Below are positions 26,649 through 35,335 of a stretch of 64,000 nt of DNA, piece after piece (within the stretch, counting starts at the first letter, position 1; every line of letters starts with the position of its first letter). The position numbers were made by a program, and so were the translations under genes. The stretch comes from Gimesia chilikensis (GTDB lineage: Bacteria; Planctomycetota; Planctomycetia; Planctomycetales; Planctomycetaceae), in the NCBI RefSeq assembly GCF_007744075.1, contig NZ_CP036266.1, forward strand, positions 4,387,748 through 4,451,747, given 5' to 3'. The notes under the pieces are model-generated. The model did not search any database. It saw only the letters and a list, made by a program, of their open reading frames with translations, and was not told the DNA's origin.

Positions 26649-28109
26649 TTATTCTTCCCGTTCCAGCAGCAGTTCGGACTTGAGGGTAAACGCCCCCTCA
26701 TCCACAACCTGCTCACCTTCCGTAAGACCATTCTGAACTTCCACCCAGTCTTCTGTTTTCAAGCCCGACTGAATATCAACACGTCGAAATGAACGATCGG
26801 ATGTTTTGACGAAGACAAATTCCTGTTGCGCGTCATCCAGAACTGCCCGGGCCGGGACTGTAATCACATCGGACTTCTGCTTGCCGGGAATCAGAACATG
26901 AACGAACATGCCGGGACGCAGTTTGCCATCCGGATTTTTGATCTCTGCGATCAACGGAACCGAATTGGTCACCGGTGAAACCGAACGTCCCAGGTAGTAC
27001 AGTCGCGCCGGGAATGTCTCATCGGGATACGAATTGACTTTCACCTGCAGTTCCTGGCTGCCCGTCAGTGAAATCGCTGCCCAGTCTGATTCACGGATGT
27101 CGGCGGCCACCCAGAGAGTGTCGGTCTGGGCCAGTGTAAACAGTGCATCGGACCGATTCACCCGTTCGGACTTGCTGAAAGTACGGTCCTCAATGGTTCC
27201 ACTGAAGGGGGCGATGACTTCCAGCCGGGAGAGCTTCTCTGCTGCTTTGAGCTCTTTACTACCGAGATTCACGGACGATCCCATCAGGGCTTCCAGGTTC
27301 TGACGACTGATGGTCATGCGATGTTCGGCATCGTTGACGCGTGCCTGTTCTCGATCGCGTTCCAGTTTGACATCGTAGATCGACTGTTCGCACAGAGATT
27401 TCAGATCGGCCCGTGCATCCTGCATTTCAGTTTCGCGCCGCTTCAGTGACTGCAGAGAAATTGCTCCTGATTTCGCCAGGGGAGCGGATTTCGAATTGAT
27501 CATTTCAGCCAGCAGGTAGCGTGAATAAGCGGGGAGCAGTTGGGACCGGTAGTCTCCCAGTTTCTCGTTTGCAAACTCTTTTTCGATCTCCGGCATAGGC
27601 TGCTTACTGAGTAGAGCATCGACCAGTTTCTGCACATTGCTCTGAATTTCATTTTTCCAGCCGAACTGTTTCTGGGCCAGTTCGTACTCAGCTGTCCGCT
27701 GCAACAGGTCGGCTCGCGCGGTTCCAATTTCGGGACTGTTCAGGACTGCCAGCACCTGACCTTCCTTGACCTTATCTCCGGTTTTCACACGAACTTCCAC
27801 CAGCACACCATCAGCGGGTGCTTTGACTGAAACATGTTTGCGGTCGTCATACTGCAACCGCCCGGGAACCATGCGAATCTGACTCAGTGGCTGTCGTTTC
27901 ACAGGGGCCACAGTCAGTTGAATGTTTTTCATCTTCTCTTCAGAGAGGGCCACTTCCGAGGGCGCCTCCTCGTTTGCAGTTTCGACTGCAGAACCGATGT
28001 CAGGAGCAGTTGTTTCTGCCACTGTGTTTGACTGATTTTGTTTCCAGTAAATTCCGATCCCGGCGAACAGAATCAGAATGACCATGATGGTAATAACTCG
28101 CGATTTCAT
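26649..28109 (-). CDS. Membrane fusion protein of the RND metal efflux system
   Basis: The 486-residue periplasmic adaptor (HlyD/CusB class) has one N-terminal anchor helix (ITIMVILILFAGIGIYW). A first barrel/lipoyl half (VSVKAPADGVLVEVRVKTGD) is followed by a long helical hairpin (about 135-280), a second lipoyl half (EVIAPFSGTIEDR) and a C-terminal beta-barrel with GKLRPGMFVHVLIP and TEGEQVVDEGAF. GGGAGA lies about 8 bases upstream of the start. It links the permease to an outer-membrane channel that must be encoded elsewhere. Confidence 0.93.
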   Translation of the reverse strand: MKSRVITIMVILILFAGIGIYWKQNQSNTVAETTAPDIGSAVETANEEAPSEVALSEEKMKNIQLTVAPVKRQPLSQIRMVPGRLQYDDRKHVSVKAPADGVLVEVRVKTGDKVKEGQVLAVLNSPEIGTARADLLQRTAEYELAQKQFGWKNEIQSNVQKLVDALLSKQPMPEIEKEFANEKLGDYRSQLLPAYSRYLLAEMINSKSAPLAKSGAISLQSLKRRETEMQDARADLKSLCEQSIYDVKLERDREQARVNDAEHRMTISRQNLEALMGSSVNLGSKELKAAEKLSRLEVIAPFSGTIEDRTFSKSERVNRSDALFTLAQTDTLWVAADIRESDWAAISLTGSQELQVKVNSYPDETFPARLYYLGRSVSPVTNSVPLIAEIKNPDGKLRPGMFVHVLIPGKQKSDVITVPARAVLDDAQQEFVFVKTSDRSFRRVDIQSGLKTEDWVEVQNGLTEGEQVVDEGAFTLKSELLLEREE

Positions 28110-28233
28110 GAATTTTTCTCCCGAATCGTCGGAAATGAGAGAGGAGAATCATGCGCAGCGCAGTTTCAAACTGCATTCAACTGTGCATAACCCTGAGCGC
28201 AAAACGAAACTCGTTCACACAGGGAGCACAAAC

Positions 28234-28683
28234 TCAGCAGCGCGAAACGCAGGTCAGGTCGCGAGGAGATCCCGTAGAGCAGGCCTGGGAGACAGGGGGA
28301 CCATATTGCTGGTCACCAGTCCCGGCGGGGGTCATCCGGAGGGAGCAGGAGTTAGCGGAAAAGGCAGCACAAATCAGGAATTGTTCGACAGCACTCAGTG
28401 TCCCTGATTTCCCGGCAGAAGATGTGCTGGCGGTTTCGATGAGAATCAGTTGATTCTGCTGCGAGGGCAGGTTCTGTTTCAGCGGATCTTCGCTTTGCTC
28501 TCTGCCCAGATAAACGAAGTGCAGATGCCAGCCGGTTTCGGGTGATTCCAGACCATCGTGAAATTGATTCAGGTGAGCGGGCAGTTGTGCGCTGCTGCTC
28601 TCTGCGGCGGCATAAGCTTCGTGATTGTGCAGCCAGGGAAATGGCAAATTCCACAACGACAGCAGCAGGCAGGCACGGATCAT
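28234..28683 (-). CDS. Exported His-containing protein upstream of the metal efflux genes
   Basis: The N-terminus (MIRACLLLSLWNLPFPWLHN) looks like a signal sequence running into HNHEA, followed by LPAHLNQFHDG and GWHLHFVY, so several His pairs lie in the first 80 residues of the mature part. This suggests metal binding in the periplasm ahead of the pump. Family membership is uncertain. The start is also uncertain: ATG 28683 lacks a ribosome site, and an in-frame GTG at 28743 gives a longer leader. It sits 124 bp upstream of the membrane fusion gene on the same strand. Confidence 0.5.
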   Translation of the reverse strand: MIRACLLLSLWNLPFPWLHNHEAYAAAESSSAQLPAHLNQFHDGLESPETGWHLHFVYLGREQSEDPLKQNLPSQQNQLILIETASTSSAGKSGTLSAVEQFLICAAFSANSCSLRMTPAGTGDQQYGPPVSQACSTGSPRDLTCVSRC

Positions 28684-29151
28684 AACACGTGCTGTCCAAT
28701 GCAGTTGTGATTCATATTCGATGAATGTGGAATGAATTTGCACAGGTCGGAGCCCACTCAGGCATTAAAATACGAACAGGACTACAGGCGGGAAATTGTC
28801 CGTAAACAACTCTATGAGTATTATTTACCCCTACGTGTGAAAGTGTCAAGGACTTATTCCTGGAGACTTCCCAAGTTCTTTAACTCGACATCAGATCTCA
28901 GATAGAGCTGAGATTGTATCTCGCCGGTCTGTAGTTAAACGTTTCTGTATGTGGTCTCTGACCAGAGTCGGTGCCCTCCCAGGCATACTTGACGGTCTCA
29001 TCCAGATGCGCATTCCTGTCCAGACTACCGGATCACACCTTGCCCTGGCCCCCTCTCAGTTACTAAACTGTGCCGCGAAAGCGCAATCCCTGACTGGGAT
29101 TGAAACTCCTCAGCTAATTCGAATTGATTCAAAAAAGAAAATAGACGTCTC
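28684..29151. other. Divergent intergenic region
   Basis: This region lies between the metal efflux operon and the MscS gene. A perfect inverted repeat, ATCTCAG (28895-28901) and CTGAGAT (28908-28914) with a 6-nt loop, is the only structure noted. An open frame at 28949-29209 overlaps the channel gene and is rejected. No binding site of a known metal regulator was recognised. Confidence 0.4.
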
Positions 29152-32100
29152 ATGTTCTGTCGTTCTCGTTTGCGGACATCCTGCCTGCCTGTTGCCATCG
29201 TTCTGTTAGTGCTGACTGGATTTATCTCCAGTTCCTATTCCCAGGTGCCCAAGAAACCGGCTCCTGCCAATGGCAGCGACACCCCCACTACGACCGAAAC
29301 CCCACAGATCACCAGTGAGTCGATCCAGAAACGGATCGACCAGATCAAAAATATCAAAGATCTGACGGAAGATAACCAGAAAAAAGCCGGGGACTTCTAC
29401 AGCCAGGCACTGGCGAACCTCAAAAAAACAGAGGAACTCAAGGGGAATACTGCGCGCTACGAAGAAGATGCCAAGAATGCGATGCAGCGGTTGGAGCAGG
29501 TCAAGCAGCAGATTGACAACCTCAATAAACTACCCGCAGCTTCGTTTGATCACATGCAGGATTTGCCTAAGCTGCAGCAAACGCTGGTGGAAGAGGAAGC
29601 CAATCTTGAGCAGTTCAAACAGCAACAGTCCAACTGGGATGAACAGATTACCGGCCGAGTGAATCGGCAGAAAGAGATTCTGACCCGGATCGCAGAGATC
29701 GATAACAAGGTCAGCGATCTGGATAAACAGTTGGCGCTCCCCGCACCAGCGGACGAACCAGCTGTTGTGACTGACGCCCGCAAAACAGAGCTGAAGACGC
29801 GGATCAGTCTGTTGAAAACCGAAAAGCCGGCATTGAGAAGCGAGCTGAATTCCTATGAGGCTGAGGAAGCCGTTGGTTATCCCCGCGTCAGGCAGGACTT
29901 TCTGAAACTGCAGACTCAGAAGCAATCTGAAAAAGTAGAGGCCCTCAAGAAACAGATTGCCAAACGCCGCAACATCGAATCGGAAATGCGTGTACAGGAA
30001 GCCCGGGATGAAGTCTTCGCGACCAATCCGTTGCTGCAACCCCTGGCCGAAAAGAACCAGCAGTATGCCGAAGCCATTCAGGCCCTGAATCACAAAATTC
30101 AGTCGGCCGATCAGAAATACTCCCAGACCAGTAAAATACTGGATGAGCTCAAAAAGCAGTTTACCCAAACCAAGGAGAAAGAAACATCCATCGGTCTGAC
30201 CGGACCGATTGGGTTACTCCTGCGAAACCAGCAGTCTTCCCTGCCCGATATAGAGACGCGGAAACTGAGCATCGAGAAGCGCGCCAAGGAAATCGACGAA
30301 GTTCACCTGCGGCTGTTTGAGCTGGATGATGAATGGTCAGAATTTCCCTCTGCTGAAACCGTCACAGACAACATCATCAAGGACAGCAAGCGAAAGCTGT
30401 CTGATATCGAAAAAGCGAATCTCAAGAGCATTGTCGAAGAAACACTGGGCAAACAGAAAGAATACCTGGATACGCTGATTCGCAGCAATAACGCGTATTT
30501 CAACAAACTGATGGACCTCGACGTTGCAGAAACGCAACTGGTCAAGCAGACGGAAGAATATGCAGATTACATCCAGGAACGTGTCTTCTGGATCAAAAGT
30601 TCGCCTCCGATCTCGTTTGCCGAAGCGAAACAGATTCCGAACTCCCTGAGCTGGTTACTTTCCCCCACACACTGGAAGCAGTTACTCGAAGCCATCCAGC
30701 AGGATATCATCACCAATCCCATCATCTACGTGACCGGGATTTTCTGTTTTATGAGCCTGCTTTATCTGGCTTATAATGTGCGACAGCAGTTGCGGATCAT
30801 CAATAAGGAAATCATTCGCAGCAGTTTTCGCAAGTTTGGAATCACCGCGCGCGTCGCATTCCTGACCTTGTTCATCGCGATCGTCTGGCCGGGATTCATC
30901 TGGTTTTTCGCCTGGCGTCTGGGAAGTGGCCTCGAGACGCCCCCCTTTGTCAAAGCAGTGGATTCCAGCTTGCGGCAGGTCGCCTGGCTGCTGTTTTTCT
31001 GGGAATTGATCCGCCAGATCTGTCGTCCACTGGGACTGGGAGAATCGCACTTTGGCTGGTATAAGCAGACCGTGCTCTATGTCAGGAAAAATATTCGCTG
31101 GGTGATTCCCATCTCTGTTCCGCTCCTGTTTGTGACGCTGGTCCTGCATGGCAAAGAAGTCGATCGCACTCAGGATCTGCTGGAGCGGCTGTTCTTCGTC
31201 GCGTTACTGGTAACGTATACAATCTTTGCCCGCCGGGTATTCCATCCCCGCTCCGGTCTCTTCCAGTCGATTATGAACTACAATCAGGAAGTCTGGTATG
31301 ACCGACTGAAATATCTGGTCTATTTCCTGGCGCTGGCCGTTCCCTGCGGCCTGATCATTTTATCTCTGATCGGCTTCTATTTTACGGCGATGAGCCTGTT
31401 CCATCTGATCTTCCTGACGCTCTGGCTCTTCCTGGGCGTGATCCTGTTCCGCGCGATCCTGTTGCGCTGGATCCTGATCCATCATCGCCAGTTAAGCCAC
31501 AAGCTGAATCAGGAACGACTGGAAGCACTGCGTAAGGAGAACCAGGAATCCTCGACGCCCGAGTCCAACATTGCCGGGATTACAACCGAAGAAGAAAACC
31601 CGGCCGACCTGACGAAGATTTCCGCTCAGATCAAGCGACTGGTCAATGCATGTATGCTGGTGATTCTGCTGCTGGGTGCCTTCGGGATCTGGGGGGACGT
31701 AATGCCCGCCTTCAATCGTCTCGACTCGTTCAAGCTCTGGTCCACCCAGGTCCAGACCGAAGAGGAAGTCAAAGATGCCGACGGTAATGTCACAACGAAA
31801 GTCACAGAACGACTGGAACCGGTCACCTATCTGGATATCGCCCTGGCACTGATATATGCTCTGTTTGCCGTGATCGCCACCCGGAACATTCCGGGACTTT
31901 TGGAGTTCCTGGTGCTGCAAAGGCTCCCCCTGGACTCCTCTGTGAAATATGCGACGACAAGTCTGGCCCGCTACGTCGTGGCGTTGATCGGTATTTTTGT
32001 TGTCTTCAACGCACTCGGCCTGGGCTGGTCGAAACTGCAATGGCTGGCGACTGCCCTGACCTTCGGCCTAGGTTTTGGTCTGCAGGAAATCTTCGCCAAC

Positions 32101-32667
32101 TTTGTTTCGGGTTTGATTCTGCTGATCGAGCGGCCGATTCGAGTGGGTGATATTATCACCGTGGATGAGATTACGGGCATCGTTTCTCGAATCCGCATGC
32201 GTGCGACCACCATTACCAACTGGGACCGCAAGGAATACATCGTACCCAACCGGGACTTCATTACCGGCAAACTCCTGAACTGGACCCTGACCGATTCTGT
32301 CAACCGTGTGACCATTACCGTCGGGGTCGCCTACGGTACCGATACGAACCAGGCCACCGATCTGGCTATGAAGATTCTGATGGATCATCCACAGATCCTG
32401 GAGGATCCAGCTCCGAGTATCACCTTTGAATCATTCGGCGACAGTACGCTGAATCTGATCCTGAGAGCCTACCTGCCTGACCTTGATAACAGGCTGCTGG
32501 CGATTCACCAGATTCATACCGCCATCCACGAGCAGTTCAATGCCGCCGACATTGAAATCGCCTTCCCACAACGGGACGTGCATCTGTTCTACGGTGATAA
32601 ACCGGTGATGATTCCTCCGCCGGAATTACCGGGTCCTGAAACCACTGAGAACACGGAAACCAGCTGA
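29152..32667 (+). CDS. Large MscS-family mechanosensitive channel (MscK-like)
   Basis: This 1171-residue inner-membrane channel relieves osmotic stress. It has a signal peptide (LPVAIVLLVLTGFISSSYSQ), a long periplasmic coiled-coil region (about 60-470, rich in Gln/Lys/Glu heptads) and several transmembrane helices from about 522 onward. The MscS pore and beta domain follow at about 960-1140 (GLGFGLQEIFANFVSGLILL, RVGDIITVDEITGIV, VPNRDFITGKLLNW). A charged cytoplasmic loop lies at about 775-825. This architecture matches MscK/KefA-type channels. It is a single gene, convergent with the next gene 6 bp away. Confidence 0.95.
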   Translation: MFCRSRLRTSCLPVAIVLLVLTGFISSSYSQVPKKPAPANGSDTPTTTETPQITSESIQKRIDQIKNIKDLTEDNQKKAGDFYSQALANLKKTEELKGNTARYEEDAKNAMQRLEQVKQQIDNLNKLPAASFDHMQDLPKLQQTLVEEEANLEQFKQQQSNWDEQITGRVNRQKEILTRIAEIDNKVSDLDKQLALPAPADEPAVVTDARKTELKTRISLLKTEKPALRSELNSYEAEEAVGYPRVRQDFLKLQTQKQSEKVEALKKQIAKRRNIESEMRVQEARDEVFATNPLLQPLAEKNQQYAEAIQALNHKIQSADQKYSQTSKILDELKKQFTQTKEKETSIGLTGPIGLLLRNQQSSLPDIETRKLSIEKRAKEIDEVHLRLFELDDEWSEFPSAETVTDNIIKDSKRKLSDIEKANLKSIVEETLGKQKEYLDTLIRSNNAYFNKLMDLDVAETQLVKQTEEYADYIQERVFWIKSSPPISFAEAKQIPNSLSWLLSPTHWKQLLEAIQQDIITNPIIYVTGIFCFMSLLYLAYNVRQQLRIINKEIIRSSFRKFGITARVAFLTLFIAIVWPGFIWFFAWRLGSGLETPPFVKAVDSSLRQVAWLLFFWELIRQICRPLGLGESHFGWYKQTVLYVRKNIRWVIPISVPLLFVTLVLHGKEVDRTQDLLERLFFVALLVTYTIFARRVFHPRSGLFQSIMNYNQEVWYDRLKYLVYFLALAVPCGLIILSLIGFYFTAMSLFHLIFLTLWLFLGVILFRAILLRWILIHHRQLSHKLNQERLEALRKENQESSTPESNIAGITTEEENPADLTKISAQIKRLVNACMLVILLLGAFGIWGDVMPAFNRLDSFKLWSTQVQTEEEVKDADGNVTTKVTERLEPVTYLDIALALIYALFAVIATRNIPGLLEFLVLQRLPLDSSVKYATTSLARYVVALIGIFVVFNALGLGWSKLQWLATALTFGLGFGLQEIFANFVSGLILLIERPIRVGDIITVDEITGIVSRIRMRATTITNWDRKEYIVPNRDFITGKLLNWTLTDSVNRVTITVGVAYGTDTNQATDLAMKILMDHPQILEDPAPSITFESFGDSTLNLILRAYLPDLDNRLLAIHQIHTAIHEQFNAADIEIAFPQRDVHLFYGDKPVMIPPPELPGPETTENTETS

Positions 32668-32673
32668 TCGGTT

Positions 32674-33135
32674 TCAGAAGTCTGACAATTCCCGAATGAC
32701 GAAGTTCCCCTTAATGGTCGCGGCAACCTTGCCGTTGACCATTACCTGGGGGTTAAGTTCTATCCGGGCTCTGCCTTTCCGTTGCAGAGACGCCAGGAAT
32801 GTTTCCCATACGGGCTCCTCCGGGAACAGGCAGGTCCCTTCAAAGTCGGCCTCGATGGGGCGCTGGAACTCGATTTCGCTTTTGTGAATCACGATTTTAT
32901 ATCTGCGTTCAGAACTATGCAGACGCAGATGGATCAGCGTCCAGCCGGCCAGGATTCCGAGACTGGCAATGCTGCCTCCAAAGGCGGTCTCCTGGTGATT
33001 CAGGTTCGGCTTCAACCGGGCCGTTAGTCGCAGGCGATCCGGTTCAGGAGGCATGACTTCCAGCTGCATGGCGCGGGTGATTGGAATATGCTCATGCAAA
33101 TAAACGGTCACTTCCTCAGCATCATAGTCAAGCAT
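32674..33135 (-). CDS. YiiD-C-type thioesterase-like hotdog protein
   Basis: The 153-residue cytosolic protein resembles the stand-alone thioesterase domain found at the C-terminus of YiiD. Landmarks are the early LHEHIPITRAMQLEV, LNHQETAFGGSIASLGILAG for the central hotdog helix, and a late RARIELNPQVMVNGKVAA strand. Its substrate is unknown. AGGAACGGGAAG lies just upstream of the ATG at 33135. Confidence 0.8.
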   Translation of the reverse strand: MLDYDAEEVTVYLHEHIPITRAMQLEVMPPEPDRLRLTARLKPNLNHQETAFGGSIASLGILAGWTLIHLRLHSSERRYKIVIHKSEIEFQRPIEADFEGTCLFPEEPVWETFLASLQRKGRARIELNPQVMVNGKVAATIKGNFVIRELSDF

Positions 33136-33245
33136 ACTTCCCGTTCCTGATTAAACGTCACGTCAGTCAGGAACATGTTGACGCATCCTCTCCGAAAAGA
33201 CAAGTGGCTGAAAATACACATCCACTCTGGCTGAAGTGCAGATCC

Positions 33246-34037
33246 TTATTCCGGCATCGGCAGTGGTGGCAGAAATTCGGGTCCTTCCAGAGCCGGTGGC
33301 GTGGACTTCTGCTGCGGAGCAGGAAACACCGGTGCGGTCTTGCGAGACGGCTTCCAGTCGGAATCGCGCTCTGGCTGACGTGGCTGGAGCGGTTGGGACC
33401 GCTGCGGTGTCCGGTTGGCAGGAAACTCAGATTGCAGGTCTGAATCGGTTCCCGGCACCGGCGCCGGAAACGTCCGTTTCCCCGGCACCGAAACAGGAGG
33501 TGCATAATGAGCCTGTAACTGTCGAATTGAAAACTGCATCCCCTGCAAGGTTCCGTAGACTTCATTGAGACTCTGTTCCGGAATCATCTGGTAAGGAAAT
33601 CCCTGACAGCGAAAACAGGGATCCGGGTACCCGTTACCGCCATAGAAGACATATCCGTTCGGTCCGGTCGGCTTGATTACCGGACTGGTCAAGACCGGTA
33701 ACCGGGCCGATTTCAGCGTCTGCTCCAGATCCGTAACCAGCAGTTCCAGATCGACCAATGCCTGATCCATCCCCTGGACCGGTGCCTTCAGAATGATCAT
33801 CCGCTGAATATCATCCGCCAGCGCATGAATCTCACGTGCCTTCGAATAGTACACGCGCTGCCCACGAATCCCCTGAAACCGACTGCGGATCTCCCTGCAG
33901 AGCTGAAACGAATCACGATTCAACTGGCTTCCCAACACTTCCGGCCCCGGCGACTGGGCATACAGGCCCCTCTCCTGCATGAACCACAGTCCCAGTAAGA
34001 GAACGATCAGGCCGAATTGTCTGGTGCGCTGAAACAT
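33246..34037 (-). CDS. Exported protein with proline-rich tail, unknown
   Basis: Start ATG 34037 has AGGAG 7 bases upstream; the frame extends further but without signals. The 263-residue product has a signal peptide (LIVLLLGLWFMQERGLYAQ), a helical middle (about 30-110: QLCREIRSRFQGIRG, VDLELLVTDLEQTLK), a Gly/Tyr patch with CFRC, and a C-terminal third rich in Pro, Arg and Gln. The low-complexity tail suggests a wall-spanning or surface role. The family is not recognised. Confidence 0.7.
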   Translation of the reverse strand: MFQRTRQFGLIVLLLGLWFMQERGLYAQSPGPEVLGSQLNRDSFQLCREIRSRFQGIRGQRVYYSKAREIHALADDIQRMIILKAPVQGMDQALVDLELLVTDLEQTLKSARLPVLTSPVIKPTGPNGYVFYGGNGYPDPCFRCQGFPYQMIPEQSLNEVYGTLQGMQFSIRQLQAHYAPPVSVPGKRTFPAPVPGTDSDLQSEFPANRTPQRSQPLQPRQPERDSDWKPSRKTAPVFPAPQQKSTPPALEGPEFLPPLPMPE

Positions 34038-34393
34038 CGTGATTCTCCTTCGCTCAGATGCCAGAGAGTCTGATCCCCTGGCATACTCCTGCATCAATCA
34101 GTGTGCGTGCCTCAAGAAGGTCGCAAACCATGTTCCAGAATGAGCTGAGAAGCTTCAGAACTGCAGTAACTCTTGAATTATCAGGGTTTTAATCAAACCC
34201 GTTTCTTTGAGAGCTCATCACAGCCGCTACCAGCTGACGACAGAGTGGCGCGGTTTCGATGACAATCGCCACAAATTGATTCAGACGGCTGGCTGCGCGA
34301 TTGATAAAATGGCTCTGCGCAGACACAATCAGTGCTGTAAATCAATAACTCATAACTCTTTTAGCGTTTTCATACTGAATCGACGGTAATCTC
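34038..34393. other. Intergenic region without recognised features
   Basis: This region separates two divergent genes. The frame at 34207-34389 is Arg/His/Cys-rich without a ribosome site and is not called. No repeat or RNA was recognised. Confidence 0.4.
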
Positions 34394-35134
34394 ATGGCTC
34401 TCACAACTCGTACCTTCGGTCCTCTCAGCTGCCAGATCTATGATCAACTTCCCGCTGAGACGAAACCTCAAATCATCGCGGTCGTCTCACACGGATTTGG
34501 TGCCCCCGGCGACGACCTGGTTCCCCTGGGTCCGGAAATTCTTCGACAGAATGCGGAACTCGCGGACAAAGTTCAATTCGTCTTTCCCGCAGCCCCCCTC
34601 TCTCTGATTGAGATGGGAATCCCCGGTGGACGTGCCTGGTGGATGCTGGATGTCGCCGCTTTGAATGAAGCAATCGCAACCGGAAAAATCCGGGATCAGC
34701 GCGGTCAGACTCCAGATGGACTGCTGGAAGCGGGTCAACAGTATCGTGCGATGCTCGATGCACTGCTGCAGGAAACAGGCGTCCCACTGTCTCAGTGTGT
34801 GCTTGCCGGGTTTTCACAGGGTTCCATGGTATCCACTGAAGTGGCTCTGCAGTTACCCGAGCCCCCAGCCGCACTGGCGATCTGGTCAGGCACTCTGCTT
34901 TGTGAAGAACGCTGGGGTGCCCTGGCGGATCAATCAGCCCGGTTTCCGGTTCAGCAGAGTCATGGCACTCAGGACCCGATTCTGCCTTTCGATGGGGCGA
35001 TCTGGCTGAAAGAGCTGCTGGAACAACGGGATTATGCGGTCGATTTCACGGAATTCGTGGGTCCCCACACCATCCCACAGCCCGCACTGGACAAATTCGG
35101 CAGTCTACTTGCTGATCTGACGAGCAGTCTTTGA
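34394..35134 (+). CDS. Carboxylesterase/phospholipase-type alpha/beta hydrolase (YpfH-like)
   Basis: The 246-residue cytosolic serine hydrolase belongs to the Abhydrolase_2 group. The oxyanion region SHGFGAPGDDL is near the N-terminus, nucleophile Ser is in LAGFSQGSM, the Asp in GTQDPILPF and the His in VGPHTIP. FPAAPLSLIEMGIPGGRAWW is the typical segment before the catalytic serine. It has no signal peptide. The substrate is probably a small ester or lysophospholipid, by family only. Confidence 0.9.
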   Translation: MALTTRTFGPLSCQIYDQLPAETKPQIIAVVSHGFGAPGDDLVPLGPEILRQNAELADKVQFVFPAAPLSLIEMGIPGGRAWWMLDVAALNEAIATGKIRDQRGQTPDGLLEAGQQYRAMLDALLQETGVPLSQCVLAGFSQGSMVSTEVALQLPEPPAALAIWSGTLLCEERWGALADQSARFPVQQSHGTQDPILPFDGAIWLKELLEQRDYAVDFTEFVGPHTIPQPALDKFGSLLADLTSSL

Positions 35135-35335
35135 GTGAAGATCAGGTTAATCCGCGGAAACCCTTTATTTGTCAAGGCCTTGTATTGAGACTGATCTCCA
35201 CTCAGGACATAATAACAACAGCGAATTCACGTGATACATTCCATTTGACTTTTGAGTTCTTCAGATGACTCAAATCCATTACCAGAACTGTTTTCGGGCC
35301 TCTGTCCCGGCTTCCGGGGACAGAATTAAGATAGC

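Noticed and set aside
28895-28914. Inverted repeat ATCTCAG/CTGAGAT in the divergent region before the MscS gene
   Set aside because: It is seven bases per arm in a 468-bp gap, without a recognised regulator; it could be chance.
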